Of a stretch of DNA of 64,000 nucleotides, positions 60,962 through 64,000 are shown one piece after another. The stretch's first letter is position 1. Each line of letters begins with the position of its first letter. The notes below the pieces were generated by a model. That model ran no database searches and was not told the origin of the DNA. It was given only the letters and a program-made list of their open reading frames with translations. The stretch is from Planctomycetaceae bacterium (GTDB taxonomy: Bacteria > Planctomycetota > UBA1135 > GCA-002686595). The stretch lies in contig WYBT01000040.1 of assembly GCA_011525785.1 (NCBI GenBank), positions 18,784 through 82,783 of the forward strand, given 5' to 3'. Position numbers and translations under genes: made by a program.

Positions 60962-63900
60962 ATGCAGCACGACGATCAGCTCTTCCTGCGCTGGCGCAAG
61001 CGCGGCGAGGCCCAGGCCCTGGCCGAGCTGTTCGATCGCACGGCCCCGCAGCTCCTCAAGCTCGCGATCCACCTCGTGGGCGACGCGAGCGCGGCCGAGG
61101 ACCTCGTGCAGGCGACGTTCCTGGCGCTGATCGAGCAGCGCGAACGCATCGACGCGTCTCGACCGATCGAGCCGTGGCTGGCGGGCGTGCTCACGAACAA
61201 GGCGCGCGAGCTACGGCGCGCGGCGCGGCGAGCGGTGGACCCCGCGCGACTCAAGCAGCGGCTCGCCGAAGAGGCCTCGGCGCCGGCCGAGCGCCGCGAA
61301 CTTCACGGCGAAGTCGCGCGCGCGATCGATCAGCTCGACGAGCCCTATCGCCAGGTCGTGCTGCTCTCGCTGCGTCACGCCATGGCGCCGGCTGACATCG
61401 CGCACGTGCTGGATCGCGACGCGGGAACGGTGCGCGTCCAGTTGCACCGCGGCCTGGAGAAGCTGCGCAAGTCGCTGCCCGCGGCGCTGGCCACGTCGCT
61501 GGTGCTCGCTGTCGCCGCACCGCGCGGCCTCGCCGCAGTGAAGGCGCACGTCCTCGAACAAGCGCTGCTCGCGACGCCTGTCGCGGCGAGCGCGACGCTC
61601 ATCGGAGGTCTGATCGTGTCGAAAGTCGCCGTCGTCATCGCCGCCGCACTCGTCGCGGCGCTCGCGTGGTTCATGAACTCGAACGGTGGCGCCCCCGCGC
61701 GAGCGACGCTCTCGCGCGCGAGCGACGCCGAAGCGCGGATCGCACCCGTGGACACAACGCGGCCGAGCGAGGCGCTCGCGCAGCCCCCCACTGCGCCACA
61801 GGACCGCGCCGAGATCGCCGCGCCGGCGCCGGACGCGGCCACGCACACGCTTGAGGTCGTCGATGCGCTCACCAAGCTCCCGCTGGCCGGCGCGAGCATC
61901 GCGCGACACGCTGGGCGCACAACCGACGTGCGCGCGCTGCTGCGCGAGCGCCCCCAGGCGTTCGCGATGAGCGCGTTCGGGCGGCTCGAGTCGCGCACAC
62001 ATGCCGATTGGCCCGCGCTCGTCGGCGCGGACGATGCGAGCTTCGTCGGGCGCGCGCCACTGCTCGCCCTGGATCTGCCTGGCGATGCAGAGCCGCTGGA
62101 GCGTGCGACGAGCGATGCGAACGGACGCGCGCGCCTCTCGGCCAGCGAGCGCTGGGAGCTGCTCGAGGTCGCGCTCTCGGGCTACGCGACGCGCTATCGA
62201 CCGATCGATCCCGCCGCGCTGCCGACGCGCGTCGAGCTGTGGCCCGAGCGGCGCGTCGAAGGCCAGTGCACGCTTCTCGGCCGACCGTACTCAGGCGAGC
62301 CTCTCGAGCTCGCCATTTGCACCTCGGCCCCCGGGGCCGCCGGCGATCGACGCGAGGGAGTTTGCGTAGAGCGAGTCGCCACGGACACCGCCGGGAGGTT
62401 CAGCGTCGCGCTCGGCGGCGCTCAGGGTCACGTGCGTGTGCTCAGCCCGGGCTGGTCGATCGCAATGGACACACTGCTGCTGGTCGACGACAGCGATTGG
62501 CGCATCGAATTGCAGGCGCTCCAGACGTTGCAGCTCGTCGACGCAGCCGACGGGGCTCCGCTCGAGTGGGTTCACGTGCTGGGTCAGCACCCGCAGAACG
62601 GCTTCACCGCGTGGAGTTCGATCGTCCACGCGCCCGGCGGGCTGCTGACGCTGCCGGGCAACGGCGGTCGCCCCGGATTCGGCGGACCGGTGCGCTTCAA
62701 GCTGTGGGCGTCGGGGTACGCGCCGCAGTTCGTCGACGAGCCCACCAAACCCGCGCGCGAGGTGATCGAGCTGCGCTTCGAACGCGAGGAGACGCCGGCG
62801 CTCTCAGGGCGCGTGCTCGAAGCGGGCGAGCCGCTCGACGGAAGGCGCGTGAGCCTCTATGCGCATGCTTCGAACCTCCAGTGGTCCGCCAGTTCGCAGT
62901 TCCCCCGCATGCTCGTCGACGCCACGACGACCGTGAGCGGCCGCTTCGTGCTCCATGCACCGCCGGGCGCCTACTTGCTCGACGTGAAGCACGGCGATGC
63001 GAATCACTTGCGCGTGGTCGAGCATCCCGCGCCGGCGGAGCTCGAGATCGACCTCGCGCGGCTGGCGAGCCTCGAAGTCGAGGTCGTCGATCGCGCTGGC
63101 GCTCCCCAGGTCGGACACGTGGTCGGCCTGAGCGCCTCCGACCAGCGCTCCGAACGCCGCAACACCGACGAGCAGGGCGTGGCGCGCTTCACGCTGCCGG
63201 TGACGCTTCAAGGCCGGGTCTTCGCGCCCAACGTGAACACCGAGGGCAGCTTCAGCGCCGAGGTGAAGGCGGAGTTCGTGTTGGTCGAGGGTCAGACGCA
63301 GCGCGTGACGCTCGTCGTGCTCGGCGCGAGTTCGCCGCGTCGCGCGCGAGTCGCAGCGCGCGGTACGAGCGACTACACGGGTTGGCGCGCGCGCTTCGGT
63401 CAGCAGCCGTGGGAGCCGCTCAGCGCGCAGGGCGTGATCCCCATGGACCTCGCGACCGACGAGTGGACCGCGGAGGTCGTCGCGCTCGACGGACGGCGCT
63501 GGAGCTTCGACATCCCCAAGAACGCCGACGACGGCCACGTGATCGAACTCGAAGGCGGCGACGGGCGGCTGCACGGCATCGTGCGCGTGCCATCGGGCAA
63601 GCCGCTCACGGGTTGGACTTTGTACGCGCAGCCCTGGAGCGACTGCAGCGGCGCGAGCACCGCGCGCGCGATGTGCGAGCTGGGCGCGGACGGCCGCTTC
63701 GAGCTGTCGGGCCTCGAGCCGTGCGTGCACCGACTCCAGCTGCACGGCAATGACTCCAAGCTGCGCGCCGAGTTCATACCCGCCGCGCCGCCCGCGTCCG
63801 ACTCCAAGCCGCTCGAGATCCTGCTCGACCCGCCGCGCGGCGAACTGCGCTTGAGCGGCGTCGTGCGGCGCAGGAGCGGATCGCCCGTCGCGGGAGCGTT

Positions 63901-64000
63901 GCTCATCATCGAATCGACCACGCCCGGCGCTCACGGAGCCCTGCGCATCCTCGGCAAGGAGCCGCTGACTCGCACCGACGAGCAGGGCCGCTACTCGATC
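60962..64000 (+). CDS. ECF sigma factor fused to membrane anchor and extracellular sandwich domains (runs off right edge)
   Basis: 1013 codons are open from ATG 60962 to the window end without a stop. Residues ~8-75 are sigma-2 (FDRTAPQLLKLAIHLVGDAS...EDLVQATFLALIEQRERID) and ~126-172 are sigma-4 (LDEPYRQVVLLSLRHAMAPA...VLDRDAGTVRVQLHRGLEKL). A hydrophobic stretch follows, then a membrane helix at ~207-237 (IGGLIVSKVAVVIAAALVAA). About 775 residues of beta-sandwich units come next, with carboxypeptidase-regulatory-like phrases such as LEVVDALTKLPLAGASIARH, LSGRVLEAGEPLDGRRVSLY, LEVEVVDRAGAPQVGHVVGL, VVRRRSGSPVAGALLIIES and TRTDEQGRYSI. The frame was checked through the junction and shows no frameshift. 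The sigma end would be cytoplasmic and the rest periplasmic. Confidence 0.9.
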   Translation, partial: MQHDDQLFLRWRKRGEAQALAELFDRTAPQLLKLAIHLVGDASAAEDLVQATFLALIEQRERIDASRPIEPWLAGVLTNKARELRRAARRAVDPARLKQRLAEEASAPAERRELHGEVARAIDQLDEPYRQVVLLSLRHAMAPADIAHVLDRDAGTVRVQLHRGLEKLRKSLPAALATSLVLAVAAPRGLAAVKAHVLEQALLATPVAASATLIGGLIVSKVAVVIAAALVAALAWFMNSNGGAPARATLSRASDAEARIAPVDTTRPSEALAQPPTAPQDRAEIAAPAPDAATHTLEVVDALTKLPLAGASIARHAGRTTDVRALLRERPQAFAMSAFGRLESRTHADWPALVGADDASFVGRAPLLALDLPGDAEPLERATSDANGRARLSASERWELLEVALSGYATRYRPIDPAALPTRVELWPERRVEGQCTLLGRPYSGEPLELAICTSAPGAAGDRREGVCVERVATDTAGRFSVALGGAQGHVRVLSPGWSIAMDTLLLVDDSDWRIELQALQTLQLVDAADGAPLEWVHVLGQHPQNGFTAWSSIVHAPGGLLTLPGNGGRPGFGGPVRFKLWASGYAPQFVDEPTKPAREVIELRFEREETPALSGRVLEAGEPLDGRRVSLYAHASNLQWSASSQFPRMLVDATTTVSGRFVLHAPPGAYLLDVKHGDANHLRVVEHPAPAELEIDLARLASLEVEVVDRAGAPQVGHVVGLSASDQRSERRNTDEQGVARFTLPVTLQGRVFAPNVNTEGSFSAEVKAEFVLVEGQTQRVTLVVLGASSPRRARVAARGTSDYTGWRARFGQQPWEPLSAQGVIPMDLATDEWTAEVVALDGRRWSFDIPKNADDGHVIELEGGDGRLHGIVRVPSGKPLTGWTLYAQPWSDCSGASTARAMCELGADGRFELSGLEPCVHRLQLHGNDSKLRAEFIPAAPPASDSKPLEILLDPPRGELRLSGVVRRRSGSPVAGALLIIESTTPGAHGALRILGKEPLTRTDEQGRYSI

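Overview
The window is very GC-rich (single lines counted by hand reach about 77%) and looks like chromosomal DNA of a planctomycete. The evidence is the gene repertoire: four Ser/Thr protein kinases, three ECF-type sigma factors lying beside kinases or fused to membrane sensor regions, large secreted repeat proteins with a choice-of-anchor Q end or a DxNxNGxPDEC calcium-loop motif, and tandem carboxypeptidase-regulatory-like secreted proteins. This is inference from recalled family distributions. No rRNA, tRNA, CRISPR array or insertion sequence was recognised.

Layout. 1-5866 (minus): a PQQ-type beta-propeller protein cut by the left edge, a 14-repeat secreted propeller-like protein and a parallel beta-helix protein. 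6011-10153 (plus): a TPR receptor kinase and a nucleoside/H+ symporter-like MFS carrier. 10188-17611 (minus): a type I restriction-modification operon hsdM-(RhuM gene)-hsdS-hsdR, the last three with 4-bp stop/start overlaps. 17812-26398: a secreted protein with a clear terminator, a membrane protein, an ECF sigma factor followed by the remnant of a second one, an orphan flagellin, a zinc-ribbon kinase coupled to a 51-residue membrane protein, and a second ECF sigma/kinase pair.

26477-43888 (all plus) is the most striking region. A lipoprotein and the cytochrome c maturation pair ResB/CcsA lead into a DUF2959-like lipoprotein, a membrane Fe-S/FAD oxidoreductase with a b-type-heme-like membrane end, a 23-CXXCH cytochrome, an outer-membrane-type lipoprotein, a porin-like beta-barrel, a 7-CXXCH lipoprotein and an 11-CXXCH lipoprotein. 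Together these encode 41 c-heme sites and every layer needed to carry electrons from the cytoplasm through the periplasm to the cell surface. I read it as a candidate porin-cytochrome extracellular electron conduit of unfamiliar composition. A PAC2 protein and a secreted hypothetical protein follow.

43935-53074: a very large kinase (zinc ribbons, coiled coil, FGE-like C-terminus), a class IV aminotransferase, and a dipeptidase operon with two secreted sandwich-domain proteins. 53075-60825 is a rearranged segment. The 3' end of the second sandwich protein gene recurs 4 kb away as a pseudogene, a 45-nt piece of the downstream metalloprotease-like gene recurs beside the intact copy, and a lower-GC pair (subtilase plus FG-GAP/tail-fibre-like protein) lies between. 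The window ends in a gene at 60962 that runs off the right edge and fuses an ECF sigma factor to a membrane anchor and a long run of extracellular-type domains, apparently a one-protein membrane-tethered sigma factor.
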